Position numbers and translations under genes: made by a program. 64,000 nt of DNA from Caenorhabditis elegans. Lineage: Eukaryota; Nematoda; Chromadorea; Rhabditida; Rhabditidae. Below the pieces are notes generated by a model. It did not search any database. It worked only from the letters and a program-made list of their open reading frames with translations, and had not been told where the DNA came from. How positions within the stretch are numbered: the stretch's first letter is position 1; the number at the start of each line of letters is the position of its first letter. Where the stretch lies: assembly GCF_000002985.6 (NCBI RefSeq), contig NC_003284.9, positions 4,030,001-4,094,000 of the forward strand, read 5' to 3'. Shown here in pieces: positions 63,420 to 64,000 of the stretch.

Positions 63420-64000
63420 AATGAATATTTGTTTCAAATGTCTGATTTATAAATGAATATTCATAAACTGGCGTTGCATTGCATCACAGAGATTGGGGGC
63501 GAAAAAAGGAAACTTCTTCCTACTCAAAAAAAAAGTATGTGGGTAGCGTAAATCTCAGTACGAAGTCAGCGATGATGAGTTAAGAAGTTTGTGAGTCGGT
63601 CTTAGCATAATGTTTTTGGGGAGCGTCACGGCGGTGGGCACGTCAAAAATGTGACTATTGCCGACAAAAAGAATAAGTGATCAGTTTTGGTAAGCCCTCT
63701 TAGTTTCTTCCGTTTGAAGAAGCACACATTTTTGGGAGAGCACCCTTGGAAGACAAAGGTGTTCGGTCTGGAATCATTGAACATTCAAAATGAATCATGT
63801 TAATGTTAATAGAATTCTGGAACTTTTTGAAAAAAAAAGTGCATTTGGAATATTTAGAATGGATCTTAAATTTTGATCTCTAATTTTTCATTGCATTTTT
63901 CACTATTTTGGGGGCCTGTGAAATTGCTCCAAGATCTTTTTTTGCAGACATTTCTGAATTTAAGGATGAGAAGTAGGTTCAGAAAAAAAATTTCCAAATT
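63420..64000. other. Sequence without supported genes
   Basis: 63420-63760 is fairly balanced (GGGGAGCGTCACGGCGGTGG), after which it becomes AT-rich up to the window edge. No splice-bounded exon or repeat was identified. Confidence 0.5.

Noticed and set aside
26626..64000. tRNA, snRNA or rRNA genes
   Set aside because: I scanned for B-box-like GGTTCGA and similar signals. The few GGTTCAAA words lack the rest of a cloverleaf. A covariance-model search was not possible here.

Overview
The window reads as nuclear DNA of a Caenorhabditis nematode, most likely C. elegans. The support is AT-rich introns with homopolymer runs, short exons bounded by TTTTCAG-type acceptors and GTAAG/GTGAG donors, and small TA-flanked inverted-repeat elements whose interiors repeat CACTCCCTATTAGT. 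The species call is inference from these signs. No ribosome-binding sites, operons of bacterial type, tRNAs, rRNAs or CRISPR arrays were seen.

Region 1 (1-26510) is satellite DNA with no genes. A 25-bp satellite runs in one orientation from the left edge to 559, turns around at a five-base spacer, and continues in the opposite orientation to about 1465, giving a large palindrome. At 1471 it changes abruptly to a different 20/21-bp satellite of about 25 kb (roughly 1240 copies). Each unit has a nearly constant 16-base core, AGCTATATCGTATCGT, followed by one of a few alternative 4- or 5-base spacers. Rare variants recur in the same order in distant blocks, so the array has higher-order structure and internal duplications. 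The right end decays through 9-12-bp degenerate repeats (26511-26625).

Region 2 (about 26840-59000) is dominated by one minus-strand gene reconstructed by joining exons on splice signals, reading frame and intron phase. Its five common 3' exons (31035 down to 27564) encode a single-pass membrane protein with a 23-residue hydrophobic segment, a very basic stretch right after it, and a polar tail ending in DSIDS. Upstream exons near 33.6, 49.3, 50.2, 52.6 and 58.9 kb fit in frame, and several candidate first exons (33.6, 41.4, 47.3 kb) all end in the same phase and could each splice to the exon at 31035. The gene therefore probably has several promoters spread over about 30 kb and makes proteins of about 163 to 288 residues that differ only N-terminally. 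I do not recognise the family and give no symbol.

The long introns hold three copies of a TA-terminal-inverted-repeat element, an approximately 0.8-kb foldback element, short tandem duplications, a G12 tract, stable hairpins, and several base-balanced islands that may be enhancers, alternative promoters or unrecognised exons. Region 3 (59-64 kb) is upstream sequence with a few weak exon-like signals on either strand and nothing secure.
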